Positions 8,861 to 17,201 of a stretch of 64,000 bases of DNA are shown here, piece after piece (within the stretch, counting starts at the first letter, position 1; each line of letters starts with the position of its first letter). The stretch spans positions 62,001 through 126,000 of the forward strand of contig CAVVSD010000008.1 in assembly GCA_963750895.1 (NCBI GenBank), in the 5' to 3' direction. The notes below the pieces were generated by a model. That model had not been told where the DNA came from. It searched no databases and was given only the letters and a program-made list of their open reading frames with translations. The position numbers and the translations under genes were made by a program. This DNA is from CAVVSD01 sp963750895 (GTDB lineage Bacteria; Actinomycetota; Thermoleophilia; Solirubrobacterales; Solirubrobacteraceae).

Positions 8861-9237
8861 CCGTACACGCTGATCTCGACGAGGTTGGCGTCCGGGTCGC
8901 GGAAGTACACGCTCGTCATGGAGCCCAGCGCGCCGGCGCGTGCGACCGGCCCGACCTCGATCTCGACGCCCGCCGCGCGCAGGTCCGCCACGACGTCCTC
9001 GATCGTCCCGTCGGCGACGAGGCAGATGTCCTCGCTGCCGAGCGTCGGGACGGCCGCCTTCAGGGGCGGGAGGTCGTTGACCTCCGGGTGGATGTTCAGC
9101 TTGGCGTCGCCGAAGTGCAGCGCGTGGCGGTCACCGGTCACGACGTGGCGCATGCCGAGCACGCGCACGTAGAACGCGATCGTCGCGTCCATGTCGGCGA
9201 CGGTCAGCACGACGTGGTCGATCCGGCGCAGCTCCAT
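8857..9237 (-). CDS. VOC (glyoxalase/dioxygenase superfamily) protein
   Basis: This 126-residue protein has two beta-alpha-beta-beta-beta units. His6 or so in RRIDHVVLTVADMD and the C-terminal Glu in FRDPDANLVEISVYG are the usual metal-ligand positions, and HALHFGDAKLNIHPEV sits in the second strand. It resembles the small fosfomycin-resistance/glyoxalase-like proteins often labelled virulence-associated VOC proteins; the substrate is unknown. The chosen ATG at 9237 gives a normal N-terminus. The longer reading frame to 9336 adds only Arg-rich sequence that lies over the end of the DAHP synthase gene. Confidence 0.8.
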   Translation of the reverse strand: MELRRIDHVVLTVADMDATIAFYVRVLGMRHVVTGDRHALHFGDAKLNIHPEVNDLPPLKAAVPTLGSEDICLVADGTIEDVVADLRAAGVEIEVGPVARAGALGSMTSVYFRDPDANLVEISVYG

Positions 9238-9239
9238 GG

Positions 9240-10262
9240 CTAGGCGAGCTCCTTCCCGGCCAGCCGGGCGTGCGCGGCGACGCCGGCGACGTACTCGGCG
9301 AACGTCCCCGTCCCCAGCGACTGCGGCCCGTCGCACAGCGCGGTCTCGGGGTGGTCGTGGACCTCGACGATGATCCCGTCGGCCCCCACCGCGGCCGCCG
9401 CGCGGCTCAGCGGCTCGACGAGGCGGCGATCGCCCGCCGCGTGGCTGGGATCGACGATGACGGGCAGGTGGGTGTGCAGCTTCAGCCAGGGGATCGCGCC
9501 GAGGTCGAGCGTGAAGCGCGTCGCGGTCTCGAACGTGCGGATGCCGCGCTCGCAGAGCACGACCCGCTCCTCGCCCTCCTTGAGGATGTAGTCCGCCGCC
9601 TGCAGCAGCTCCTCGAGGCTGGACGACAGGCCGCGCTTGAGCAGCACCGGCTTGCCCAGGCGCCCGGCGACCTCCAGCAGCGCGTAGTTCTGCATGTTGC
9701 GCGCGCCGATCTGGACCACGTCGGCGTGCTCGGCGATCGCGTCGGCGTGCTGGGCGTCGAGCAGCTCGGTCACGACCGGCAGGCCCGTGATCTCGCGCGC
9801 GACGGAGAGGATCTCGAGCGCCTCGACGCCGAGGCCCTTGAAGGCGAACGGCGACGTGCGCGGCTTGAACGCGCCGCCGCGCAGCATCGACGCGCCCGCC
9901 TCGCGCACCACGCGCGCGACGGCAAGCGTCTGATCACGCGACTCGACGGTGCACGGGCCGGCGATGAGGCAGAACGTGTCGCCGCCGCCGACCCGGCGGC
10001 CCGCGAGCTCGAACGCGGTCGGCCCCTGGTGGAACAGCTCGGAGGACGCGAGCTTGTACGGCCGCGAGATCGGGACGACGCGATCCACGCCCGGCATGCC
10101 CTCCAGGCCGAGCTCGCGGACGCCCTCCGGATCGCCGATCGCGCCGATCGCGGTCGTCAGCTCACCGGGCATGACGACGACGTGCACGCCGGTCGTCTCG
10201 AGGCGCGCGCGGACGGCCTCGACCTCCGCCTCCCCGGCCCCCGGTGTCATGACGATCATCAC
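9240..10262 (-). CDS. aroF: 3-deoxy-7-phosphoheptulonate (DAHP) synthase, AroF type
   Basis: The first shikimate-pathway enzyme condenses phosphoenolpyruvate with erythrose 4-phosphate. The protein has an N-terminal ferredoxin-like domain (about residues 1-70, IVMTPGAGEAEVEAVRARL) as in Bacillus/Thermotoga-type enzymes. The catalytic barrel shows GPCTVES, RGGAFKPRTSPFAFKG, QIGARNMQNYALL and HLPVIVDPSHAAGDRR. GTG 10262 is chosen because TAGCAT ends seven bases before it; ATG 10259 is the next codon and is almost equivalent. The regulatory domain suggests feedback control by an aromatic end product, but that is inference. Confidence 0.92.
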   Translation of the reverse strand: MMIVMTPGAGEAEVEAVRARLETTGVHVVVMPGELTTAIGAIGDPEGVRELGLEGMPGVDRVVPISRPYKLASSELFHQGPTAFELAGRRVGGGDTFCLIAGPCTVESRDQTLAVARVVREAGASMLRGGAFKPRTSPFAFKGLGVEALEILSVAREITGLPVVTELLDAQHADAIAEHADVVQIGARNMQNYALLEVAGRLGKPVLLKRGLSSSLEELLQAADYILKEGEERVVLCERGIRTFETATRFTLDLGAIPWLKLHTHLPVIVDPSHAAGDRRLVEPLSRAAAAVGADGIIVEVHDHPETALCDGPQSLGTGTFAEYVAGVAAHARLAGKELA

Positions 10263-10269
10263 CGCCGGG

Positions 10270-10275
10270 ATGCTA
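10270..10275 (-). promoter_or_regulatory. Candidate -10 element (TAGCAT) for aroF
   Basis: On the minus strand TAGCAT lies seven bases upstream of GTG 10262 with no Shine-Dalgarno sequence between, consistent with leaderless transcription. Confidence 0.45.
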
Positions 10276-10322
10276 CGCCGGGTGCTGGCCACACCCCGGG
10301 CCGGGAGGTGACTCGGAGGCCC

Positions 10323-10859
10323 ATGTCCCGCCGACGCGCGACCTTTCCTGACATGCGCCAGACGAGTCACAACCCGGTCCTCATGCCGGTCACGCGCTTC
10401 GACCGCGAGCGGCTCGCCGGCGCGTTCGAGCGGATGAGCCGCCAGTCCCGCTACCAGCGGTTCCTGCACCCGAAGCCGACGCTCAGCGACGCCGAGCTGA
10501 CCTACTTCACGGACATCGACCACCGCACGCACGACGCGATCGCGGCGGTCGACCCCGTCGACGGATCGTTCGTCGGCGTCGCCCGCTACGCCGTGCTCGA
10601 CGAGCGCGTCATGTCGGCCGACCTCGCCTTCTTCGTCGTCGACGAGTGGCAGGGCCGCGGCGTCGCCACGACGCTCATGCGGGCGCTGCTGCCGCGCGCC
10701 GAGGCCAACGGCATCAACAGCCTGATCGCCCTCACGCTGCACGACAACGCGCCGGCCCGCGCCCTGCTGCGCAACCTGGGCTTCCGCAAGGTCGGCTCCA
10801 GCCACGGCGTGGCCGAGCTGACCCTGTCGCTGCACAGCCCGATCGCGCTGGCGGCATAG
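10323..10859 (+). CDS. GNAT family N-acetyltransferase
   Basis: This 178-residue acetyl-CoA-dependent acyltransferase has an intact GNAT core. Strand beta-4 is LAFFVVDEWQ, the acetyl-CoA loop is the Q/R-x-x-G-x-G/A-type QGRGVATTLMRAL, and motif B is LHDNAPARALLRNLGFRKVG. A GGAGG lies three bases before ATG 10323; internal ATGs at 10353 and 10383 are also possible. The relaxed N-terminus (RYQRFLHPKPTLS) resembles the GNAT domains found alone or attached to acyl-CoA synthetases in actinobacteria. The substrate is unknown. It is followed at once by a degenerate copy. Confidence 0.85.
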   Translation: MSRRRATFPDMRQTSHNPVLMPVTRFDRERLAGAFERMSRQSRYQRFLHPKPTLSDAELTYFTDIDHRTHDAIAAVDPVDGSFVGVARYAVLDERVMSADLAFFVVDEWQGRGVATTLMRALLPRAEANGINSLIALTLHDNAPARALLRNLGFRKVGSSHGVAELTLSLHSPIALAA

Positions 10860-11204
10860 CCATGCCGCTCGCGACCGAACCCGCGCCTCGTCGTCCGGCC
10901 CGTGTCGGCGCACGACGCGTCGCTCCTGGAGCACCTCGGCCCGCAGGCACGCACGCTGCGCTTCGACGGGCGCGTGACGCTCGCGGCCGTCGACCCCCGC
11001 GACGGGTCCTTCGCCGGCGTCGCGCAGTACGCGCCCGGCGGCGACGGCACGTCCGACGTCACGTTCGCGGTCGCCGACGAGTGGCAGCGCCGCGGCGTCG
11101 GCGCGATGCTCGCGCTCGCCCTGCTGCGGCGCGCGTCCGCCGACCGCCGCCGGCGGATCGTCGCGGCGTTCCGGCCGCGCCGCCGCCCGGCCTTCGCGTT
11201 CTAG
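10860..11204 (+). pseudogene. Second, degenerate GNAT acetyltransferase copy
   Basis: The open part from GTG 10902 (100 residues) is homologous to the preceding gene: VDPRDGSFAGVAQY matches VDPVDGSFVGVARY, and ADEWQRRGVGAMLALAL matches VDEWQGRGVATTLMRAL. The region before GTG continues a sensible sequence (PRLVVRPVSAHDASLLEH) that has no start codon. An ATG at 10862 reads into it only after a one-base shift near 10888. The C-terminus lacks motif B (the N-x-x-A-x-x-L-x-x-x-x-G-F part) and ends in an Arg-rich tail. I read this as a tandem duplicate that has decayed or is sequence-damaged. Its TAG shares CTAG with the opposing metallopeptidase stop. Confidence 0.6.
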
Positions 11205-11822
11205 AGGCCCGAGCTCGCGGACGCCGAGCTCGTCGGCGCCGAGGTGGTGCGCGAGCTCGTGGCGGACCGTGATCGTGACCTGCTCGCGCAGGAGGTCCGG
11301 GTCGTGGCCGAAGTCGCGGCGCAGCGTGTCGCGGAAGATGATGATCCGGTCCGGGACGTCGTCGCGGGCGACGCCGTCGCCGTGGTAGAGCCCGTAGGCC
11401 CGGTGCCTGCGCCCACCGTCGGAGATGACGACGGCGACGTTGCGCCCGAGCGCGCGCTGGAGCAGGTCGGGCAGCTCGTCGAGCGCCTCCCGCACGAGCT
11501 CCTCGAAGTCCTCGTCGTCGAGCGGGTCGAGGTCGGCGAACGACATCTCGTCGGGCTCCGCGGCGGTGCCGTCGCGGGCGAGGCGCTCCGCGCGCTCGAC
11601 GACGCGCTCGAACTCCTCCTCGCTCTCGGGCTCCTGCCAGCCCGCCATCCGCACGCCGACGGCGCCCATCGCACCGCCGATCCCGAAGATGAGCAGCACG
11701 AGGAACGCGGCGCCCTGGATGAGCCGGATCGGCGTCGAGTCGCTGAACCCGGCCAGCGCCGCGATGACCGCGAGACCGGCAGACAGCGCGACGGCAGCCG
11801 ACAGCAGGATGCGCTTGGTCAC
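11201..11822 (-). CDS. Membrane-anchored zincin-like metallopeptidase (probable one-base frameshift at its end)
   Basis: The protein begins TKRILLSAAVALSAGLAVI and has two N-terminal membrane helices (about residues 5-25 and 33-55). A Glu/Asp-rich linker follows, then a small zincin domain with VTITVRHELAHHLGADELG, the HExxH zinc site. This matches the family of short metallopeptidases with a C-terminal HExxH. In the main frame no stop follows. Removing one G of the GGG at 11208-11210 gives an end of R-E-L-G-L-TAG at 11201, the expected length. GTG 11822 overlaps the acyl-CoA dehydrogenase stop (GTGA). Confidence 0.7.
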
Positions 11823-12967
11823 AGCGTCCTCGCGATCACGACGCGCTGGATCTCGTTGGTGCCCTCGTAGATCTGCGTGATCTTCGCGTCGCGCATCATC
11901 CGCTCCACCGGGTACTCGCTGACGTAGCCGTAGCCGCCCAGGACCTGGACCGCCTCGACCGTCACGGCCATCGCGGTGTCGCTCGCGAAGAGCTTCGCCA
12001 TCGCCGAGAACTTGCCGAGGTCGCGCTCGCCGCGATCGGCCTTCGCGCAGGCCTTGTAGAGCAGCTCGCGCGCGGCGGCGGTGCGCGTCTCCATGTCGGC
12101 CAGCTTGAACTGGATCCCCTGGAACGACGAGATCGGCTGCCCGAACTGGCGGCGCTCCTTCGCGTAGGCGACGGCGTAGTCGGTCGCGCCCTGCGCGATG
12201 CCGAGCGCCTGCGCCGCGACGCCGAGCCGCGAGTGGTCGAGCGTCGACAGCGCGACGGACAGGCCCTTGCCCTCGGTGCCGATGAGGTTCTCGGCCGGGA
12301 TGCGCACGTCGTCGAAGATCGGCTGGCCGGTCGGCGAGCCGCGGATGCCGAGCTTGTGCTCGAGCTTGCCGACGCTGAAGCCCGGCCGGTCGGACTCGAC
12401 GACGAACGCGCTGAGCCGGCGCGACTCGGGGTCGGTGACGGCGAACACGACGTAGAAGTCGGCGATCCCGAGGTTCGAGATCCAGTTCTTCGTGCCGGTG
12501 ACCACCCACTCGTCGCCGTCGCGGACGGCGCGGGTCGTCATGCCGGCGGGATCCGAGCCGGCCTCGGGCTCGGACAGCGCGAAGGCGGGCGCGATCTCCC
12601 CGGTCGCGCAGCGCGGCAGGAAGCGCTCCTGCAGCTCCGGCGAGCCGTGCAGCCGGATCGGCAGCGTGCCGAGGTCCTGCAGCATGAGGATGAGCGCCGT
12701 CGACGCGCACGCCTTCGCGATCTCCTCGATCGCGATGTTGAGCATGAGCGCGCCGGTCCCGGTGCCGCCGTGCTCCTCGGAGAACGGCAGCCCGAGCAGG
12801 TCGTGCTCGGCGAAGAGCTTGCGCAGGTCCCAGGGGTACTCGGCCTTCGCGTCGATCTCCGCCGCGCGGGGCGCGACGCGCTCCTGTGCGATCTGGCGGA
12901 TCGCGTCGCGGAACTCGGTGAACTCCGGAGGAAGGTCGTACAGATCGACGGGCACGGTCGACGCCAT
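11819..12967 (-). CDS. Acyl-CoA dehydrogenase
   Basis: This FAD enzyme introduces the 2,3-double bond into acyl-CoA. The 382-residue length is typical. The two family signatures are present: FALSEPEAGSDPAGM with WVVTGTKNWISN (flavin and substrate contacts), and QVLGGYGYVSEYPVERMMRD near the C-terminus. The catalytic base is the Glu of QIYEGTNEIQR, as in short/medium-chain and butyryl-CoA dehydrogenases. TACGCT ends six bases before ATG 12967, suggesting a leaderless start. It is the first gene of a two-gene unit with the metallopeptidase. The chain length of the substrate cannot be read from sequence alone. Confidence 0.92.
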   Translation of the reverse strand: MASTVPVDLYDLPPEFTEFRDAIRQIAQERVAPRAAEIDAKAEYPWDLRKLFAEHDLLGLPFSEEHGGTGTGALMLNIAIEEIAKACASTALILMLQDLGTLPIRLHGSPELQERFLPRCATGEIAPAFALSEPEAGSDPAGMTTRAVRDGDEWVVTGTKNWISNLGIADFYVVFAVTDPESRRLSAFVVESDRPGFSVGKLEHKLGIRGSPTGQPIFDDVRIPAENLIGTEGKGLSVALSTLDHSRLGVAAQALGIAQGATDYAVAYAKERRQFGQPISSFQGIQFKLADMETRTAAARELLYKACAKADRGERDLGKFSAMAKLFASDTAMAVTVEAVQVLGGYGYVSEYPVERMMRDAKITQIYEGTNEIQRVVIARTL

Positions 12968-12973
12968 GGCCGA

Positions 12974-12979
12974 AGCGTA
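12974..12979 (-). promoter_or_regulatory. Candidate -10 element (TACGCT) for acyl-CoA dehydrogenase
   Basis: TACGCT on the minus strand ends six bases before ATG 12967; no ribosome binding site is present. Confidence 0.5.
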
Positions 12980-13024
12980 CCTATGCCGCGTGCCCTGCCG
13001 GACGGGCGGGTACGCCCCGCCCGC

Positions 13025-13984
13025 GTGACGATCATCGGCCTGCACCACTCGCACGAGCAGATCGCGCCCAGCGTGCTGCTCGAGGTCGCCCGCGCGGCGG
13101 AGGCCGCCGGGTTCGGGGGCGGCATGTCCTCCGACCACTTCTCGCCCTGGAGCGTGCGCCAGGGGGAGTCGGGCTTCGCCTGGTCGTGGCTCGCCGCCGC
13201 GATGGCGACGACCTCGCTGCCGTTCGGCGTCGTGAACGCGCCCGGCCAGCGCTACCACCCGGCGATCATCGCGCAGGCGGCGGCGACGATCTGCGAGATG
13301 TTCCCGCGGCGGTTGTGGATCGCGCTCGGCAGCGGCGAGGCCTCCAACGAGCACATCACGGGCGAGCGCTGGCCGGACAAGGCGACGCGCAACGCCCGGC
13401 TGCGCGAGTGCGTCGACGTCATGCGTGCGCTGTTCGCGGGCGAGGAGGTCACGCACCACGGGCTCGTGCACGTCGACCGCGCCCGGCTGTGGACGCTCCC
13501 CGCCGAGCCGCCGCCGCTCGTCGGCGCAGCGGTGAGCGAGCCGACCGCCCGCTGGCTGGCCGGCTGGTCGGACGGACTGGCGACGATCTTCCAGGCGCGC
13601 GAGACCATGGAGCGCGTCATCGGCGGCTGGCGCGACGCCGGAGGCGAGGGCCGGCTCGTCATCCAGGTGCACGTCAGCTGGGCGCCCACCGACGACGAGG
13701 CGCTCGCGATCGCCCACGACCAGTGGCGCACGAACGTCTTCAGCCCGCCGATCCCGTGGGACCTCGACAGCGTCGAGGCGTTCGACGAGGCGGCGCGTCA
13801 CGTCCGACCCGAGGACATGCGCGGCTCGGTCCTCGTGACCAGCGATCTCGGGCAGCTCTCCGCCTGGCTGCACGAGCTGCTCGAGTTCGAGCCCGACGAG
13901 CTCTACGTCCACCACGTCGGCCGCGAGCAGGGGCCGTTCATCGAGGCGTTCTCCGAGCACGTCCTCCCGGGGCTCGCCGGGTGA
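13025..13984 (+). CDS. LLM-class flavin-dependent oxidoreductase
   Basis: This 319-residue luciferase-like TIM-barrel protein is of the F420/FMN-dependent type. It opens IIGLHHSHEQIAPSVLLE, the start expected for the subfamily, and shows SSDHFSPW, RLWIALGSGEASNEHITG and a C-terminal VHHVGREQGPFIEAF. GTG 13025 is preferred over ATG 12983 because the extra 14 residues are Pro/Arg-rich and outside the family. Substrate and cofactor cannot be distinguished by eye. Its stop overlaps the GTG of the GH13 gene (GTGA), so the two are translationally coupled, which hints at a sugar-related role. Confidence 0.82.
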   Translation: MTIIGLHHSHEQIAPSVLLEVARAAEAAGFGGGMSSDHFSPWSVRQGESGFAWSWLAAAMATTSLPFGVVNAPGQRYHPAIIAQAAATICEMFPRRLWIALGSGEASNEHITGERWPDKATRNARLRECVDVMRALFAGEEVTHHGLVHVDRARLWTLPAEPPPLVGAAVSEPTARWLAGWSDGLATIFQARETMERVIGGWRDAGGEGRLVIQVHVSWAPTDDEALAIAHDQWRTNVFSPPIPWDLDSVEAFDEAARHVRPEDMRGSVLVTSDLGQLSAWLHELLEFEPDELYVHHVGREQGPFIEAFSEHVLPGLAG

Positions 13985-15636
13985 GGAGCAAGGCGACCAG
14001 CGACGTCTGGTGGAAGAACGCGGTCCTCTACTGCCTGCCGGTGCAGTGCTTCCTCGACGCCGACGGCGACGGTCGCGGCGACCTGCAGGGCCTGACCGAC
14101 CGGCTCGACTACCTCTCCGGCATCGGCGTCACGTGCCTGTGGCTCATGCCGTTCCATCCGTCCCCCGGTCGCGACGACGGCTACGACATCAGCGACTTCT
14201 ACGGCGTCCATCCCGAGCTCGGCACCCACGGCGACTTCGCCGAGATGCTGCGCACGGCGCGCGACCGGGGCATCCGCGTGATCGCCGACCTCGTGATGAA
14301 CCACACCTCCGACCAGCATCCGTGGTTCCAGGCCGCACGCGCCGACCGCGACTCGCCGTACCGCGACTTCTACGTCTGGGTGGACGAGAAGCCCGAGGAG
14401 AAGCCGGGGGACATCGTGTTCCCCGACCACGAGAGCTCGAACTGGGCGTGGGACGACGAGGCGGGCCAGTACTACCTGCACCGCTTCTACTCCTTCCAGC
14501 CCGATCTGAACATCGCGAACCCGCAGGTCCGCGACGAGATCGCCCAGGTCGTCGGCTTCTGGCTCGACCAGGGGCTCTCCGGATTCCGCGTCGATGCGGT
14601 GCCCTTCATGCTCGAGCCGATGGGCCTGCCGGAGGGCGCGCTGCAGGACCCGCACGAGCTCCTGCGCGACCTGCGCCGCTTCCTGTCGCGGCGCGCGGGC
14701 GAGGCGATCCTCATGGGTGAGGTCAATCTCGACCCCGAGCAGCAGCGCGAGTTCTTCGGCGACGAGGACGGCGACGAGCTGCACATGGTCCTGAGCTTCA
14801 CGGTCAACCAGGCCCTGTTCCTCGCGCTCGCGCGCGAGCGGGCGGCACCGATCGCCGACGCCCTGCGCTCGCTCCCGGCGATCCCCGAGGACGCGCAGTG
14901 GGCCAACTTCGTGCGCAACCACGACGAGCTCACCCTGGACAAGCTCAGCGAGTCGGAGCGTGCCGAGGTCTTCGCCGCGTTCGGCCCCGAGGAGCACCAT
15001 CAGCTCTACGGGCGCGGCCTGCGTCGCCGGCTGCCGACGATGCTCGGCGGCGACCCGGACCGCATCCGTCTCGCCTACAGCATCGCGTTCTCGCTGCCGG
15101 GCACGCCCGTCCTCTTCTACGGCGAGGAGGTCGGGATGGCCGAGAACCTGGACCTCGAAGGCCGCATGAGCGTGCGCACCCCGATGCAGTGGGCTCCGGA
15201 ACGCCACGACGGCTTCACGACGGCCGACGAGCCGTTCCGGCCACTCGCCGAGGACCCGGGCGACATCAACGTCGCACAGCAGCGCCGCGACGCGCAGTCG
15301 CTCCTGAACTGGATCGAGCGGATGGTCCGGCGGCGCAAGGAATGTCCCGAGCTGGGCTGGGGCGCGTGCAGCCTGCTCGACACGGGCGAGCCCTCGGTCC
15401 TGGCCCACCGCAGCGACTGGGCCGGCTCGACGATCGTGGCCGCCCACAACCTCGCCGAGCACCCCGCCGCCTGCGAGCTCGTGCTCGACGACGCGGGCCC
15501 GGACGCGGTGCTCGTCGACCTGTTCGACCACGACGAGCGGGCGATCGGCGACGACGGCCGCGTCTCCCTGCAGCTCGGGCGCTACGGCGCCCGCTGGTAC
15601 CGGCTGCGTCGCGCCGGCCAGCGCATCGCCCCTTAG
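13981..15636 (+). CDS. Trehalose-synthase-like GH13 alpha-glucosyltransferase
   Basis: This 551-residue GH13 protein resembles trehalose synthase (maltose to trehalose isomerisation). The barrel shows GRGDLQGLTDRLDYLSGIGV, RDDGYDISDFYGVHPELGT and DLVMNHTSDQHPWFQ. The nucleophile is in GFRVDAV, the acid/base in LMGEVN and the transition-state Asp in VRNHDELTL. The SSNWAWDDEAGQYYLHRF segment is close to TreS. A short C-terminal beta-sandwich (about residues 460-551) closes the protein; there is no maltokinase fusion. GTG 13981 overlaps the preceding oxidoreductase stop. An ordinary alpha-glucosidase specificity remains possible. Confidence 0.85.
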   Translation: MRSKATSDVWWKNAVLYCLPVQCFLDADGDGRGDLQGLTDRLDYLSGIGVTCLWLMPFHPSPGRDDGYDISDFYGVHPELGTHGDFAEMLRTARDRGIRVIADLVMNHTSDQHPWFQAARADRDSPYRDFYVWVDEKPEEKPGDIVFPDHESSNWAWDDEAGQYYLHRFYSFQPDLNIANPQVRDEIAQVVGFWLDQGLSGFRVDAVPFMLEPMGLPEGALQDPHELLRDLRRFLSRRAGEAILMGEVNLDPEQQREFFGDEDGDELHMVLSFTVNQALFLALARERAAPIADALRSLPAIPEDAQWANFVRNHDELTLDKLSESERAEVFAAFGPEEHHQLYGRGLRRRLPTMLGGDPDRIRLAYSIAFSLPGTPVLFYGEEVGMAENLDLEGRMSVRTPMQWAPERHDGFTTADEPFRPLAEDPGDINVAQQRRDAQSLLNWIERMVRRRKECPELGWGACSLLDTGEPSVLAHRSDWAGSTIVAAHNLAEHPAACELVLDDAGPDAVLVDLFDHDERAIGDDGRVSLQLGRYGARWYRLRRAGQRIAP

Positions 15637-15665
15637 ACCACCGGGGCGACGCCTGCAGCCGTGTG

Positions 15666-15671
15666 TACGGT
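15666..15671 (+). promoter_or_regulatory. Candidate -10 element (TACGGT) for the ECF41 sigma gene
   Basis: TACGGT ends six bases before ATG 15678, without a Shine-Dalgarno sequence between them. Confidence 0.5.
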
Positions 15672-15677
15672 CGGGTC

Positions 15678-16574
15678 ATGGCCTCGAGCGCGACGGGCGC
15701 CACCGAGCTCGAGACATTGCGGCGGCACGGCTTCGGCATCGCGTACCGGATGCTCGGCAGCGTCTCGGAGGCCGAGGACGTCGCGCAGGAGGCGCTCCTG
15801 CGCCTCGCGCGCCAGGAGGACCCGATCGACGAGCCGGCCGCGTGGATGACCACGGTGTCGACCCGCCTGTCGATCAACGTCCTCACGTCGGCGCGGGCCC
15901 GCCGCGAGTCGTATGTCGGGCCGTGGCTGCCCGAGCCGCTCCTCGGGGACCCGGTGCCCGGGCCGCACGCGCGCGCCGAGCTCGCGGAGTCGCTCTCGTT
16001 CGCCCTGCTGGTGCTCATGGAGCGGCTCACCCCCGTCGAGCGAGCGGCCTACCTGCTGCGCGACGCCTTCGGGTACGAGTACGCGGACATCGCCGCGATC
16101 ATCGAGCGGACCGAGGCGAACTCGCGGCAGCTCGTGACGCGGGCACGCAAGCACCTCGAGGCGGGCCGGCCGCGGTTCGACCCCGACGAAGCCGCGCGCG
16201 ACGCCTTGCTGGAGCGGTTCCTCGCGGCCGCCGAGGAGGGCGACCTCGAGGCCCTCGAGGAGCTGCTCGCCAAGGACGCGGTCCTCTACGCCGACCACGG
16301 CGGCAAGGCGATGGCCCCCCCGGACCCGATCTTCGGCGCCGCGGACATCGCGCACTTCATGGCGGCGGTGGCCGGGGCGCGGTTGGCCTCCGGCGACGTC
16401 GAGGCGACGGCCGTGCGCGTCAACGGCCAACCCGGCCGCGTGGTGCGAGGGCCGGCCGACCAGGCGCCCGGTGCCGGCATCGAGGTGTGGAGCGTGCTCA
16501 CGGTGGACGTCGTCGACGGCCGGATCCAGGCGGTGCGCATCGTGCGCAACCCGGACAAGCTCGGTCACGTCTGA
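15678..16574 (+). CDS. ECF41-type (SigJ-like) RNA polymerase sigma factor
   Basis: This 298-residue sigma factor has sigma-2 (residues 10-75, IAYRMLGSVSEAEDVAQEALLRL), a linker with the ECF41 hallmark WLPEPLL, and sigma-4 (about 105-155, LTPVERAAYLLRDAFGYEY). A C-terminal SnoaL-like domain carries YADHGGKAMAPP, close to the DGGGK motif of the group. In ECF41 factors the SnoaL domain acts as a built-in regulator instead of a separate anti-sigma factor, and none is encoded next to this gene. The YceI gene 66 bp downstream is a plausible partner or target, though that is inference. Confidence 0.9.
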   Translation: MASSATGATELETLRRHGFGIAYRMLGSVSEAEDVAQEALLRLARQEDPIDEPAAWMTTVSTRLSINVLTSARARRESYVGPWLPEPLLGDPVPGPHARAELAESLSFALLVLMERLTPVERAAYLLRDAFGYEYADIAAIIERTEANSRQLVTRARKHLEAGRPRFDPDEAARDALLERFLAAAEEGDLEALEELLAKDAVLYADHGGKAMAPPDPIFGAADIAHFMAAVAGARLASGDVEATAVRVNGQPGRVVRGPADQAPGAGIEVWSVLTVDVVDGRIQAVRIVRNPDKLGHV

Positions 16575-16640
16575 GCTGTCACAGGGCGGCGGGCTGCGCT
16601 GTCAGACCTGCGACCACCCGACCACGTCCCAGGAGGACCC

Positions 16641-17201
16641 ATGTCCACCGTCGCAATCCAGCCGTTCGCCGGCGTCTACCGCGCCCAGCCGGCGCCTTCG
16701 ACCTTCGCCTTCGCGGTCCGCCACTCCGGCGTCTTCTGGTTCCGAGGCTCGCTGTCCGACGTCGAGGCGACGCTGCTCGCAGACGGCGACACCCTCGTCC
16801 TGGAGGGCTCCGCGGGCGTCGAGTCCATCTCGGTGACCGAGCCGGCCGCGATGCGGGCGAGCGTCCTCGGACCGGCCTTCTTCGACGCCGAGCGGCATCC
16901 CCGGATCGCGTTCCGCTCGACGGAGGTCCGCCTCCTCGAGGACGGCCGGGCGGAGGTCGACGGCGAGCTCACGATCAGGGGCATCACGCGCCCGATCGCC
17001 GCCGGCGGTCACTACGCCCCGCCGCGTACCGCGGGCTTCGGCGAGGTCGCCGGGCTGCAGCTGTACGCGAACTTCGACCGCCGCGAGTTCGGCTTCGACT
17101 GGCAGATGGAGCTGCCGGGCGGCGGCAACGCGGTCGGCTGGGACGTCGAGGTGAACATCGACCTGCTGCTCATGCCGGAGGTCACCGCCCCTTCGGCGTG
17201 A
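16641..17201 (+). CDS. YceI family lipid-binding protein
   Basis: This 186-residue protein has the YceI lipocalin-like beta-barrel pattern: FAGVYRAQPAPSTFAFAVRHSG at the start, AFFDAERHPRIAFRSTEVRL in the middle and DGELTIRGITRPI, a family hallmark, near residue 115. YceI proteins bind isoprenoid or amide-type hydrophobic ligands. No signal peptide is visible, so this copy should be cytoplasmic. AGGAGG four bases before the ATG fixes the start. Its last 20 bp overlap the end of the opposite-strand response regulator. Confidence 0.88.
   Translation: MSTVAIQPFAGVYRAQPAPSTFAFAVRHSGVFWFRGSLSDVEATLLADGDTLVLEGSAGVESISVTEPAAMRASVLGPAFFDAERHPRIAFRSTEVRLLEDGRAEVDGELTIRGITRPIAAGGHYAPPRTAGFGEVAGLQLYANFDRREFGFDWQMELPGGGNAVGWDVEVNIDLLLMPEVTAPSA

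Noticed and set aside
9240..12710. A minus-strand frame open for more than 1,100 codons joining acyl-CoA dehydrogenase antisense sequence, metallopeptidase and DAHP synthase
   Set aside because: The middle part is the antisense of the GNAT genes and is Arg/Ala/Asp-rich without domain signals. The run arises from high GC plus a probable extra G at 11208-11210.
12983..13024. ATG 12983 as start of the LLM oxidoreductase
   Set aside because: The added residues are Pro/Arg-rich and precede the conserved family N-terminus that begins at GTG 13025.
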